Shown: one piece after another, positions 6,709 through 13,788 of the stretch
How the letters are laid out: each line of letters starts with the position of its first letter
Position numbering within the stretch: the first letter of the stretch is position 1
Origin: Mesenet sp031546805
GTDB taxonomy: Bacteria; Pseudomonadota; Alphaproteobacteria; Rickettsiales; Anaplasmataceae
DNA: 13,788 bases
NCBI GenBank assembly: GCA_031546805.1
Contig: JAVBJW010000009.1
Span: forward strand, 1-13,788
Reading direction: 5' to 3'
Notes under the pieces: model-generated
The model's database searches: none
Told to the model about the DNA's origin: nothing
The model's input: only the letters and a program-made list of their open reading frames with translations
Program-made: the position numbers and the translations under genes

Positions 6709-8988
6709 TTAAATACCAGTATCAACAGAAAATCTAATAACCTTTGTTAAATCATGTGATTCCTTAGCTAGAGGAAACCCAAAATCTAACCTCATAGGAC
6801 CTAGAGGAGAATTCCAAGAAAACCCAAAACCTACTGAGATTCTCAAGGACTTATCATCTAGATAGTTTTTATTTTTATAGTCTAAACCAAATAGTGTCCC
6901 ATAGTCAACAAATAATGAACCTTTAACACCAGCATACTCAGGAAATCCTATAGGAAAATCTGCCTGAGTAGTGCCAGTAAAATAAAATTTACCGCCTAAT
7001 GCATCGTGTGTATTTGGATCTCTTGGACCTATTCCAGCTAAGTTAAAACCCCTAACTTCATTCATTCCTATAAAGAAGCGCTGGCCAATTTTTAATTCTT
7101 CATCACTATAAGAAAACGCATATCCGGCACTTCCCTTTAAACGTAACACAATATCGTCACTTATCTTAGGCAATACTGACTTAAAACATGCAAAAGAAAT
7201 CTCAGATTTTATATAATTTAGAGTGCCACCTAATCCAGATAAATCTTGGCTCAAGCGAAGTAAATAGCCATTTTTAGGATTAAACGTATTATCGAGCTTA
7301 TTATAAGTTAATGCATGTCCAATTGATGAATCAATATTTTTTCCTTCTTGTTCTTTGATAAAAAGAGAAGCATTTGGCTTAACATTTTCAATATCATTAT
7401 ATTTAAAAGAATAACGTAAGGATTGGCTTAAGTCGTCTGTAATGTTGTACGATAATCTAGTAGAAAATCCTGAGTTGTTGCTGCTAAAGCTACTATTTAT
7501 ACTTTGAGTTTGTGAAGAAAAAAATACACCCATTCCCAAAGATACATCAGAATCAAGAAAATGATTTTCGGTAAAGTCAAGATTACTCGAAAATGATAAT
7601 GCTGTTTTTTCAAGTAAAAATGACAACTCTTTTCCTGTACCAAACAAATTTCTCTCTTTTATGTTAATATTTCCCATCAATCCACTCGCTGAAGAAAACC
7701 CTCCTCCTATTTGCAAATTGCCAGTACTTTTTTCTTTAACATTGACATTAAGATCAACAAGGTCATTTTGTATTCTACTACTTTCTATGTCTGCCATCTC
7801 AAAAAAACCTGTATTAATTAACTTCCTACGAGATTTTTGAATTGCAGATATACTATACGCATCACCCTCTGATATATTCAATTGACGCCTAATAACTTGA
7901 TCTAATGTCCTATTGTTACCACTAATGTCTATCCTATTGATATATGCTTTACTGCCTATTGATATTTTGTAATTAATATCAACAATGTTTTCGTGTTTAT
8001 TATACTCTGGTTCAACTGTAGCAAAAATATAACCTTTATCGTTCAAATATTTATTTACCTTTTCAGTTGTGCTACTTACTGTTTCTATATTAAATACCCC
8101 TTCATCATTGGTTTTGATTATGTCTGCAATTTCTTGCTCCATATCTTGTAATTGTGAATCAACACTGACTTCGGTAGAACCAACGTTATATTTTGTTCCT
8201 TCTTCAATTAAAAATGTTAGGTAAGCGTTCAAATTATCATCAAACTCAGTGATAGACGACTTAATCGTAACATCAATATACCCATTTGTTGAGTAAAAGT
8301 AGCTGATTAAAGCTTTATCAAGCATCAGGCGTTCAGGTAAATATTTTGTATTACCACCAAAGAATTTATATGATTTATACTCCTTGCTATTAATAACTTG
8401 CTTGAGCTTGCTATCAGAAAAAGTTTTGTTACCAATAAATTTGATTTTTTTTAATCTAGATGTTCGTCCTTCATCTATCTTAAGCACTACATTAACCCTG
8501 TTATTTTCAAGCTCTATAATTTCATGCTTCACTTTAATTTGTAGTTTGCTGCCACTAGTTCTGTAAGCTGAAACGAGATTCACTAAATCATTGTTTAATT
8601 TTGTATTAGTAAAAACGACAAGTGGCCTTAATTGTAATATATTATTTTTTATTTCTTTATCGCTAAATACGTGATTTCCCTTAATAATTATATTATTAAT
8701 TATAGGGTTTTCTTTTATTGTAATTATGAGATTTTGTTCTTCATCAAAATGTACTTTGATATCACTAAAGAGTCCTGTGTTATGTAAGTTTTTTATAATT
8801 GCATCAATATCATCGTCATCCATCTCATTATTTATTTTAGCATACGAATATATAGTTTGATAATCAAGACGCTCATTACCAACAACCTCCACAGCCTTCA
8901 CTTGAACTTTTTCCTCTCCAGTATGGCTCAAAGCTATAGAATAGCATGGGATAAATAAAATTAGTATAAGAGCTATTGTATTTTTCAT
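6709..8988 (-). CDS. bamA: Outer membrane protein assembly factor BamA
   Basis: BamA is the Omp85-family core of the BAM complex and inserts beta-barrel proteins into the outer membrane. The 759-residue precursor has a signal peptide (about 1-20) and a run of POTRA domains from about 27 to 420, including ITIKENPIINNIIIKGN in the first repeats. The barrel starts near GNLQIGGGFSS. The loop-6 motif VRGF is at about 645-648, and the end pattern NSPLGPMRLDFGFPL is typical. The chain ends IRFSVDTGI, so the last residue is Ile rather than the Phe or Trp usual for barrels. The ATG overlaps the rseP stop by four bases (ATGA), and ompH follows after one base, so these genes form one tightly coupled operon. 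Confidence 0.97.
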   Translation of the reverse strand: MKNTIALILILFIPCYSIALSHTGEEKVQVKAVEVVGNERLDYQTIYSYAKINNEMDDDDIDAIIKNLHNTGLFSDIKVHFDEEQNLIITIKENPIINNIIIKGNHVFSDKEIKNNILQLRPLVVFTNTKLNNDLVNLVSAYRTSGSKLQIKVKHEIIELENNRVNVVLKIDEGRTSRLKKIKFIGNKTFSDSKLKQVINSKEYKSYKFFGGNTKYLPERLMLDKALISYFYSTNGYIDVTIKSSITEFDDNLNAYLTFLIEEGTKYNVGSTEVSVDSQLQDMEQEIADIIKTNDEGVFNIETVSSTTEKVNKYLNDKGYIFATVEPEYNKHENIVDINYKISIGSKAYINRIDISGNNRTLDQVIRRQLNISEGDAYSISAIQKSRRKLINTGFFEMADIESSRIQNDLVDLNVNVKEKSTGNLQIGGGFSSASGLMGNINIKERNLFGTGKELSFLLEKTALSFSSNLDFTENHFLDSDVSLGMGVFFSSQTQSINSSFSSNNSGFSTRLSYNITDDLSQSLRYSFKYNDIENVKPNASLFIKEQEGKNIDSSIGHALTYNKLDNTFNPKNGYLLRLSQDLSGLGGTLNYIKSEISFACFKSVLPKISDDIVLRLKGSAGYAFSYSDEELKIGQRFFIGMNEVRGFNLAGIGPRDPNTHDALGGKFYFTGTTQADFPIGFPEYAGVKGSLFVDYGTLFGLDYKNKNYLDDKSLRISVGFGFSWNSPLGPMRLDFGFPLAKESHDLTKVIRFSVDTGI

Positions 8989-10118
8989 TTTATAAAAATA
9001 TGCTTTACATCATTAAAAGTTGAGAACGCCATTAAAGACAATAAAAATATTGTTCCTACAGCAGCTGCATATGTCTGAAATTTTGGACTCAAGTTACGGT
9101 GCAAAACTGCTTCTATTACATATTGAAGTAAATAACCACCATCAAGCATAGGTATAGGTAATAAGTTTACTACGCCTAAGCTAACAGATATCATTGCCAT
9201 AAATGACAAAACTGCAAACCAACCTCCTTTCATTGATTGTCCAGAATATTTCGCGATTTTAATTGGCCCTCCTATTTCTTCAGTGCTCCTGTGACCTGTA
9301 ACAATTTGCATAATTGCAGATAATGTAGTTTTTATAAGATATTTAGTTTCAGTTAAAGACTTATCTATAGCACCAAAAATGGAAAGCTTGACAAATCTTT
9401 GTGCATCCATGGGAGTTATACCTATAAAACCTACTTTGATTTTATTGCCAAACATGTCTTGACTATCCAATACCTCAGGCGTAACAGCAATTTTATATTC
9501 TTGATTATTACGCTTGTACTTCATTTCTAATTTTATTCCTGGATTTAGCATAATAATACGCCTTATATCCTCGAAATATTTTACTTTTTGCCCATTAATA
9601 GCTGTGATGATATCCTCTGGTAACAGTCCTGATTTCGCAGCAATACTATTATTTGACACATGACCAATGACTGGAGGGGTTTGATAATCACCGCTTTTAT
9701 AAAACAGAACTACAAAAATTAGAGCTGTAAAAATTATGTTTGCTAAAGGTCCAGCGAAAACAATTAGTGCTTTTTTATATAGAGGCTTATTATGAAATGC
9801 ATGCAATTTTTCATCATCTGTCAACACTCTTTTACTATCTTTGACACTCGTTATTTCACTTGCATCTCCTAGCATTTTGACATAACCACCTATAGGAATA
9901 GCACTGAATTTCCACCTAGTGCCCGACTTATCATTAAAACCAATAATTTCTGGACCAAATCCAATTGAAAATGATTCAATTTTTACTTTGCAGGCTTTAG
10001 CAACGATATAATGACCATACTCGTGTATGAAAACAATAATTGATATTATTGATATAAAAGAAAAAAAATAAAATAATACGTTATTAAATTCACTAATTAA
10101 ATAAGAAAAAGATACCAT
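8985..10118 (-). CDS. rseP: Site-2 intramembrane metalloprotease RseP
   Basis: This is a zinc protease of the M50 (S2P) family in the inner membrane. In E. coli it cuts the anti-sigma factor RseA and clears signal-peptide remnants; the substrate in this lineage is unknown. HEYGH (32-36) lies in the first membrane helix and supplies two zinc ligands and the catalytic Glu. The third ligand is in MLDGG (about 324-328), in a late helix. A single PDZ domain is seen near SGLLPEDIITAINGQKV. At 377 residues it is shorter than the E. coli protein, which has two PDZ domains; one-PDZ forms are common in alphaproteobacteria. It is the first gene of the rseP-bamA-ompH-fabZ-purH cluster and has a good promoter 38 bases upstream. 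No Shine-Dalgarno is evident at the ATG. Confidence 0.95.
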   Translation of the reverse strand: MVSFSYLISEFNNVLFYFFSFISIISIIVFIHEYGHYIVAKACKVKIESFSIGFGPEIIGFNDKSGTRWKFSAIPIGGYVKMLGDASEITSVKDSKRVLTDDEKLHAFHNKPLYKKALIVFAGPLANIIFTALIFVVLFYKSGDYQTPPVIGHVSNNSIAAKSGLLPEDIITAINGQKVKYFEDIRRIIMLNPGIKLEMKYKRNNQEYKIAVTPEVLDSQDMFGNKIKVGFIGITPMDAQRFVKLSIFGAIDKSLTETKYLIKTTLSAIMQIVTGHRSTEEIGGPIKIAKYSGQSMKGGWFAVLSFMAMISVSLGVVNLLPIPMLDGGYLLQYVIEAVLHRNLSPKFQTYAAAVGTIFLLSLMAFSTFNDVKHIFIK

Positions 10119-10155
10119 TTTATTGATTTTTAAGTAAAAATTTTAAAACTCTGTC

Positions 10156-10184
10156 ATTATATTGCACTAAGTACCGCTTGACAA
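10156..10184 (-). promoter_or_regulatory. Sigma70-type promoter of the rseP-bamA operon
   Basis: On the minus strand TTGTCA (10184-10179) and a perfect TATAAT (10161-10156) are separated by exactly 17 bases. Transcription would begin near 10149, giving a leader of about 30 bases before the rseP ATG. It is one of the best promoter matches in the window and probably drives the whole rseP-to-purH block. Confidence 0.75.
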
Positions 10185-10327
10185 GCATTAAATAAAATCA
10201 TTAAATTTCTTTCTAAATTTGCTCGAAGAAGTGAAAAACTGAGATGTATTGGATGTTCATGAGAATTTGAGTACACAAAGCAATTGTCTGCAGAAGTAGA
10301 ATTGCAAAATTTGAAGTTTCACAATAA

Positions 10328-10346
10328 AATCAGATAATATCTGATT
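10328..10346 (-). terminator. Possible terminator after gltA
   Basis: A 19-base near-palindrome (AATCAGATA, one base, TATCTGATT) begins one base after the gltA stop on the minus strand and is followed by TTATTGT. Stem pairing is AT-rich and the T-run is short, so it may be a weak terminator or an RNA end-stabilising hairpin. Confidence 0.4.
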
Positions 10347-10347
10347 C

Positions 10348-11592
10348 TTATACTTTTTGATTACCTATATAAAGCTGACGTGGTCTCCATATCTTACTTT
10401 CTTTATCATTTACCATTTCATACCATTGCGCTACCCATCCTGTAGTTCTTGCCAGTGCAAAAAGTGGAGTAAACATATTTGTCGGTATTCCCATTGCTTT
10501 AAGTATTATACCAGAATAAAAATCAACATTTGGGTACAATTTCCTTTGAATAAAATATTCATCATGTAAGGCTATTTCTTCTAGTTGCATTGCAATCTTC
10601 AGTAAGTGGTTATCATGTTCACTAAACTCATTCAAAACTTCATGGCAAACCGTGCGTAACATCCGAGCACGCGGGTCATAATTTTTATAAACACGATGCC
10701 CAAAACCCATTAATTTAAATGAATCTTGATCATCCTTTGCTCTTGCAATGAATTTACTAATATTATCCGGATGTTTAATCTCTTCAAGCATATTAATTAC
10801 TTCCTCATTTGCACCACCATGAGCTGAGCCCCATAAAGTGGCAATGCCAGCTGCAATACATGCAAATAAGTTGGCATTTGTTGATCCAGAAAGCCTAACA
10901 GCTGCTGTTGAAGCGTTTTGTTCATGATCAGCATGAAGGATAAATATTTTATCTAAAGCCTTTGTTAAAATATCGTTATAATTTCCAGAAGTCATTTTAA
11001 GGAAGTTTTCACTATAACTAGATTCAGTATTAGGCTCAGCAAATTCTTGTTCAGTAATATGATTATAAATCATAGCAACAATAATAGAAACTTGTGCTAT
11101 TGCAGAAATGCCAAAGCTTAAATTATTAGTGTTATTTTTGTGTTGCATGTGGTAAGACGCAGCTAAGTATGAAAAACAAGCCATTAAAATGGCCATAGGG
11201 TGAGCACTTGTAGGAAATACTTTTATTATATGCTTTATTTGCTCTGGTACTTGTTTAGATGATTCTTGCACTTTTAAGATAAAATCACTATATTGCTCTT
11301 GTATAGGTAAGTTTCCATAAAGCAATAGGTATATCACTGATAAAAAATCTGCTTTCTCTACTAATTTACAAATATCATAACCACGATATAATAGCGTTCC
11401 TTCCTCACCATTGATGAAAGTAATAGAAGAGGCACATGAAGCAGTTGAAACAAACCCTGGATCATAAGTAAATAACCCTGTATTTTTATACAAATCTTTG
11501 ATATCCAAAACGCTAGGACCAATATTACCATCTAATATAGGTAGTTCAATTTCATTTCCATTTTCTAATTTCAACAATGCTTTCTTATTCAT
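10348..11592 (-). CDS. gltA: Citrate synthase (type II)
   Basis: Citrate synthase condenses acetyl-CoA with oxaloacetate at the entry to the TCA cycle, a core energy route for these bacteria. The 414-residue protein is full length. Active-site residues are visible: H258 in GSAHGGANEE, H299 in MGFGHRVYKNYDPRAR (295-310), and D357 in PNVDFYSG (354-361). HADHEQNAST (220-229), FTYDPGF (41-47), LLYRGYDI (67-74) and PTSAHPMA (127-134) are further signatures, and the N-terminal domain is of the long hexameric (type II) kind. The ATG start gives the usual N-terminal strand LKLENGNEIELP. It is divergent from purC, with its own extended -10 promoter. Confidence 0.98.
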   Translation of the reverse strand: MNKKALLKLENGNEIELPILDGNIGPSVLDIKDLYKNTGLFTYDPGFVSTASCASSITFINGEEGTLLYRGYDICKLVEKADFLSVIYLLLYGNLPIQEQYSDFILKVQESSKQVPEQIKHIIKVFPTSAHPMAILMACFSYLAASYHMQHKNNTNNLSFGISAIAQVSIIVAMIYNHITEQEFAEPNTESSYSENFLKMTSGNYNDILTKALDKIFILHADHEQNASTAAVRLSGSTNANLFACIAAGIATLWGSAHGGANEEVINMLEEIKHPDNISKFIARAKDDQDSFKLMGFGHRVYKNYDPRARMLRTVCHEVLNEFSEHDNHLLKIAMQLEEIALHDEYFIQRKLYPNVDFYSGIILKAMGIPTNMFTPLFALARTTGWVAQWYEMVNDKESKIWRPRQLYIGNQKV

Positions 11593-11625
11593 AATTAAAT
11601 TTATATCAACAATAAAACAGTGAAA

Positions 11626-11634
11626 ATTATAGCA
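11626..11634 (-). promoter_or_regulatory. Extended -10 promoter of gltA
   Basis: The minus strand carries TGCTATAAT, a perfect -10 hexamer with the TGn extension, 33 bases before the gltA ATG. The hexamer 17 bases upstream (CTGTTA) matches the -35 consensus at only three positions, as often seen when the extended -10 compensates. Confidence 0.65.
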
Positions 11635-11728
11635 TACTAAACGTGAATTAACAGTAATATAAGCTGTGAAAGTAATATACCTGCTGGATCACTAAATCAC
11701 TAGAAACAGTATAGATGAAATTTAAAAA

Positions 11729-11757
11729 TTGTGTAGATTTCGCACTGACATTAAAAT
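11729..11757 (+). promoter_or_regulatory. Promoter of purC
   Basis: TTGTGT (11729-11734) and TAAAAT (11752-11757) are separated by 17 bases. The expected start point near 11764 leaves a leader of about 26 bases before the ATG. It lies about 100 bases from the divergent gltA promoter. Confidence 0.5.
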
Positions 11758-11789
11758 AGTATATAGTAAATCTTTTACTAAATGAATTG

Positions 11790-12512
11790 ATGCAGCTAAA
11801 GAAAATATATGAAGGAAAAGCAAAGATAATTTTTGCCAATTCTGATCCTAAGTGTGTAATTCAGCACTTTAAAGATGATATATCTGCTTTTAATAAACAA
11901 AAGTCTGATATTATCTGTAATAAAGGAATAATAAATAATCATATCAGTGCATTTTTAATGCAAAAACTTGAAGCAGTTGAAATTAACACACACTTCATAA
12001 AAATATTGAATGAGAGAGAGCAATTGGTAAAAAAAGTTGAAATGATCCCGTTAGAAGTAGTAGTACGAAACTTTGCTGCTGGAAGTTTCTGCAAACGTTT
12101 TAATGTTGAAGAGGGAATGTTTTTTTCATCACCAATAATTGAGTTTTTTTATAAAAGTGATGATCTATCTGATCCTTTAGTTAATGAAGATCATATTACA
12201 TATTTTAAGTGGCTATCTAAACTGGAAATAGATGAAATTAAATTTTTAACACTGCGTATAAATGACTTTCTCCTAAGTTTATTCTCTGCAATTGACATTA
12301 AGTTTGTTGATTTAAAACTGGAGTTTGGCATGTTATCCAGCACTAAAACGCAAATAATTCTTGCTGATGAGATAAGTCCGGATAATTGTCGTTTATGGGA
12401 TGTGCAAACTAATAAAAAACTTGATAAAGATCGTTATCGTTTAGGGTTAGGGAAGTTACTTGAAGCGTATCAAGAGGTGGCAAAAAGATTAAATATATCG
12501 TTTTATAAATAA
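11790..12512 (+). CDS. purC: SAICAR synthetase
   Basis: Phosphoribosylaminoimidazole-succinocarboxamide synthase joins aspartate to CAIR using ATP, two steps before the PurH reactions. The 240-residue protein has the expected motifs: IYEGKAK (6-12, nucleotide loop), DDISAFN (29-35), VEMIPLEVVVRNFAAGS (83-99), FVDLKLEFG (172-180) and ADEISPDNCRLWD (192-204). An in-frame TTG immediately precedes the ATG; I take the ATG at 11790 since both give the same protein apart from one residue and TTG has no Shine-Dalgarno. It is divergent from gltA. No clear terminator lies between it and the Wsp-like gene, which has its own promoter. Confidence 0.97.
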   Translation: MQLKKIYEGKAKIIFANSDPKCVIQHFKDDISAFNKQKSDIICNKGIINNHISAFLMQKLEAVEINTHFIKILNEREQLVKKVEMIPLEVVVRNFAAGSFCKRFNVEEGMFFSSPIIEFFYKSDDLSDPLVNEDHITYFKWLSKLEIDEIKFLTLRINDFLLSLFSAIDIKFVDLKLEFGMLSSTKTQIILADEISPDNCRLWDVQTNKKLDKDRYRLGLGKLLEAYQEVAKRLNISFYK

Positions 12513-12558
12513 AATTATGAAAAAAGGTTAAAAAAATATTTCTATTTTCAGATATTTA

Positions 12559-12587
12559 TTGACACGAAAATATTAATTCATTATAAG
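12559..12587 (+). promoter_or_regulatory. Strong promoter of the Wsp/P44-like gene
   Basis: A perfect TTGACA (12559-12564) and TATAAG (12582-12587) are 17 bases apart. A start near 12594 gives a leader of about 28 bases, which includes GGAAG (12610-12614) at a proper distance from the ATG. It is the best -35 in the window and suits a highly expressed surface protein. Confidence 0.75.
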
Positions 12588-12621
12588 CTAAAGAAATTAT
12601 AAAATTAATGGAAGTAAAATT

Positions 12622-13512
12622 ATGAGCATTTCTTATAAAGATTTTTTATCAAAGGGTTTGATGATCACTCTTCTTGCGTTTATTCCTACTCATTCTTTTT
12701 CTGCCCCTGTTACTCTTTCAAAGTATTCAAGTATTCATTACCATGGTGAGTTTTTTGATAGCATAGGTGAACTTGGTGGTAAAGAAGATGCAGCTAAGGC
12801 TAAAACAGAACGTGTTATTGGTTATTATAACAAAAATAATGAAGTAGGTGTATACAGGCCTGAATATAAGACAGGGTTTGCAGGTGGTATTGCATTTGGT
12901 TATTCAATAGATCATCCTGAAGTTTTTGGAAGTTTTAGAATTGAGCTTGAAGGGCTTTGTTCTCAAGTTAACGTCAAAGACGATGGTTATGTAGACAAAG
13001 ATGATAAAGACCATTCTAAAATACAAAAAGCTAAGCAAATTGAGTTGGTACGTGATCAGGCAACTTCTGTAGGGGCTGCTGCTAATCAAAATTGGGCTAG
13101 TGACATTAATAATAATAACTATAGAGCTGCATTTAAAATAAGAAACGAAGGTTTTAACAATATTGCTGGAATGGTTAATTTTTATTATGATTGGCCTCCT
13201 CAGGGAAATTCTGCAATTGCTCCATACTTTGGTATTGGTGGTGGTTTAACTAGAATTGAACATTTAAAGGCAGTAGAATATGATTTTGCTTATCAAGGCA
13301 AAGTCGGTGTTAGTTATACTGCGGCACCTAATGCAAAGTTTTTCATTGGTTATCGTTTCTTTAATAGATTAGGTGACAAATTTAACAAAGTTAAACCTTT
13401 GTATCAAATTCCAGCTGGTCAATATGCTGGACGTATGGAATCGACTACTGCAACTATTACAAACAAGTTTTCTGTGATGGGACTTGAAGCCGGTTTAGTA
13501 TTTAATTTCTAG
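12622..13512 (+). CDS. Wsp / P44-Msp2 family outer-membrane surface protein
   Basis: This is a 296-residue secreted beta-barrel protein of the surface antigen family that includes Wolbachia Wsp, Ehrlichia P28 and Anaplasma Msp2/P44. A signal peptide ends near SFSA (residue 28). Family-like segments are GFAGGIAFGYS (85-95), FRIELEGLCSQ (105-115), GMVNFYYDW (183-191), IAPYFGIGGG (199-208), FAYQGKVGVSY (222-232), FFIGYRFF (240-247), and the C-terminal strand MGLEAGLVFNF with a terminal Phe as the BAM signal. It is longer than Wsp as I recall it (about 235 residues). The excess lies in charged or Asn/Ala-rich stretches at about 50-80 and 118-178, likely surface loops. Only one cysteine (C113) is present. 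It has its own promoter, Shine-Dalgarno and terminator. Which Wsp paralogue it is cannot be settled here. Confidence 0.88.
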   Translation: MSISYKDFLSKGLMITLLAFIPTHSFSAPVTLSKYSSIHYHGEFFDSIGELGGKEDAAKAKTERVIGYYNKNNEVGVYRPEYKTGFAGGIAFGYSIDHPEVFGSFRIELEGLCSQVNVKDDGYVDKDDKDHSKIQKAKQIELVRDQATSVGAAANQNWASDINNNNYRAAFKIRNEGFNNIAGMVNFYYDWPPQGNSAIAPYFGIGGGLTRIEHLKAVEYDFAYQGKVGVSYTAAPNAKFFIGYRFFNRLGDKFNKVKPLYQIPAGQYAGRMESTTATITNKFSVMGLEAGLVFNF

Positions 13513-13541
13513 AAATTTCGTTTTTATATCCATTGGTTTTT

Positions 13542-13581
13542 ACGGTAAGAGTATTTAAAAGGTATTTTTACCGTTTTTTTT
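13542..13581 (+). terminator. Rho-independent terminator of the Wsp/P44-like gene
   Basis: Stem 13542-13555 pairs with 13561-13574 (ACGGTAA with TTACCGT at the base, then A-U and G-U pairs) over a five-base loop TAAAA. It is followed by an uninterrupted run of eight T (13574-13581). It begins 30 bases after the stop and is the clearest terminator in the window. Confidence 0.85.
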
Positions 13582-13788
13582 ATTTTGTGGATTTTTTAGT
13601 TAAAACTTTCGAAATTATAAGGATTTATTGATATTCATAAGTTACCTAAAAAATATTGAAAAAGATTTTAATTAAAGATTTGATTGGAATTTCTGATATA
13701 TTGTTTTGTTTTATTCGACCTTTTGTTAAACTCAGCCTGGAGAAAAAGCGAGTAACAACTCAGAGAGAGGTATGTCCTAGCTTTACCT
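13582..13788. other. Unassigned right edge
   Basis: About 200 bases without a recognised gene. The first 140 are very AT-rich with stops in every frame. From about 13730 the composition becomes less AT-rich (CAGCCTGGAGAAAAAGCGAG onward). I could not match this to a tRNA, SRP RNA, tmRNA or RNase P RNA by eye. On the minus strand a short frame of about 37 codons enters from the right edge, with no recognisable motif. Confidence 0.5.

Noticed and set aside
11648..11839. Open frame of 63 codons on - overlapping the purC start and gltA-purC gap
   Set aside because: Overlaps purC promoter and coding start; no motif or Shine-Dalgarno.
13728..13788. Start of RNase P RNA, tmRNA or SRP RNA
   Set aside because: None of the conserved sequence blocks of these RNAs could be found in the visible part.
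1..13788. A new defence, toxin-antitoxin, CRISPR or phage system
   Set aside because: Apart from the IS remnants every gene belongs to a known housekeeping or surface-protein family, and no repeat-spacer array or unexplained gene cluster is present.

Overview
The window is AT-rich bacterial chromosome with the gene content of an obligate intracellular alphaproteobacterium of the family Anaplasmataceae (Rickettsiales). The closest fit is a Wolbachia-like genome. The main reasons are: a surface protein whose C-terminal half reads like Wsp and the P44/Msp2 family; an rseP-bamA-ompH-fabZ cluster that has lost the lipid A genes lpxD and lpxA normally found there; a SURF1/bacterioferritin pair; and decayed insertion sequences, which are common in Wolbachia and rare in Ehrlichia and Anaplasma. 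The genus is inferred and the family is well supported.

Layout. Positions 1-781 are an insertion-sequence graveyard. An IS200/IS605-type TnpA pseudogene lies on + and still has its right-end hairpin; it abuts a frameshifted IS5-family transposase remnant on -. Next is surE on - (896-1648), then a 407-base divergent intergenic region that holds a nested inverted-repeat element (about 1731-1898). On + follow an EVE-domain protein (2056-2454) and ybeY (2451-2921), which overlap by four bases. From 10118 down to 2994 runs a long - strand block: rseP, bamA, ompH/skp, fabZ, purH, bacterioferritin and SURF1. Most of these genes overlap or are separated by a few bases, and a near-consensus sigma70 promoter lies in front of rseP. 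gltA is on - (10348-11592). purC (11790-12512) and the Wsp/P44-like gene (12622-13512) are on +. The latter has its own consensus promoter and a strong intrinsic terminator. The last ~200 bases hold no recognisable gene.

How the genes fit together. RseP, BamA and OmpH/Skp make and guard the outer-membrane protein assembly route that a Wsp-like barrel would use. FabZ serves fatty acid synthesis for phospholipid, because lipid A synthesis is absent from this family. PurH and PurC are two separated steps of de novo purine synthesis, which these endosymbionts keep. SURF1, bacterioferritin and citrate synthase serve aerobic respiration, iron/haem storage and the TCA cycle.

I saw no CRISPR array, toxin-antitoxin pair, phage module, defence island, tRNA or rRNA, and no clear new multi-gene system. 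The least explained items are the nested inverted-repeat element at 1731-1898, the EVE-ybeY coupling and the unassigned right edge.
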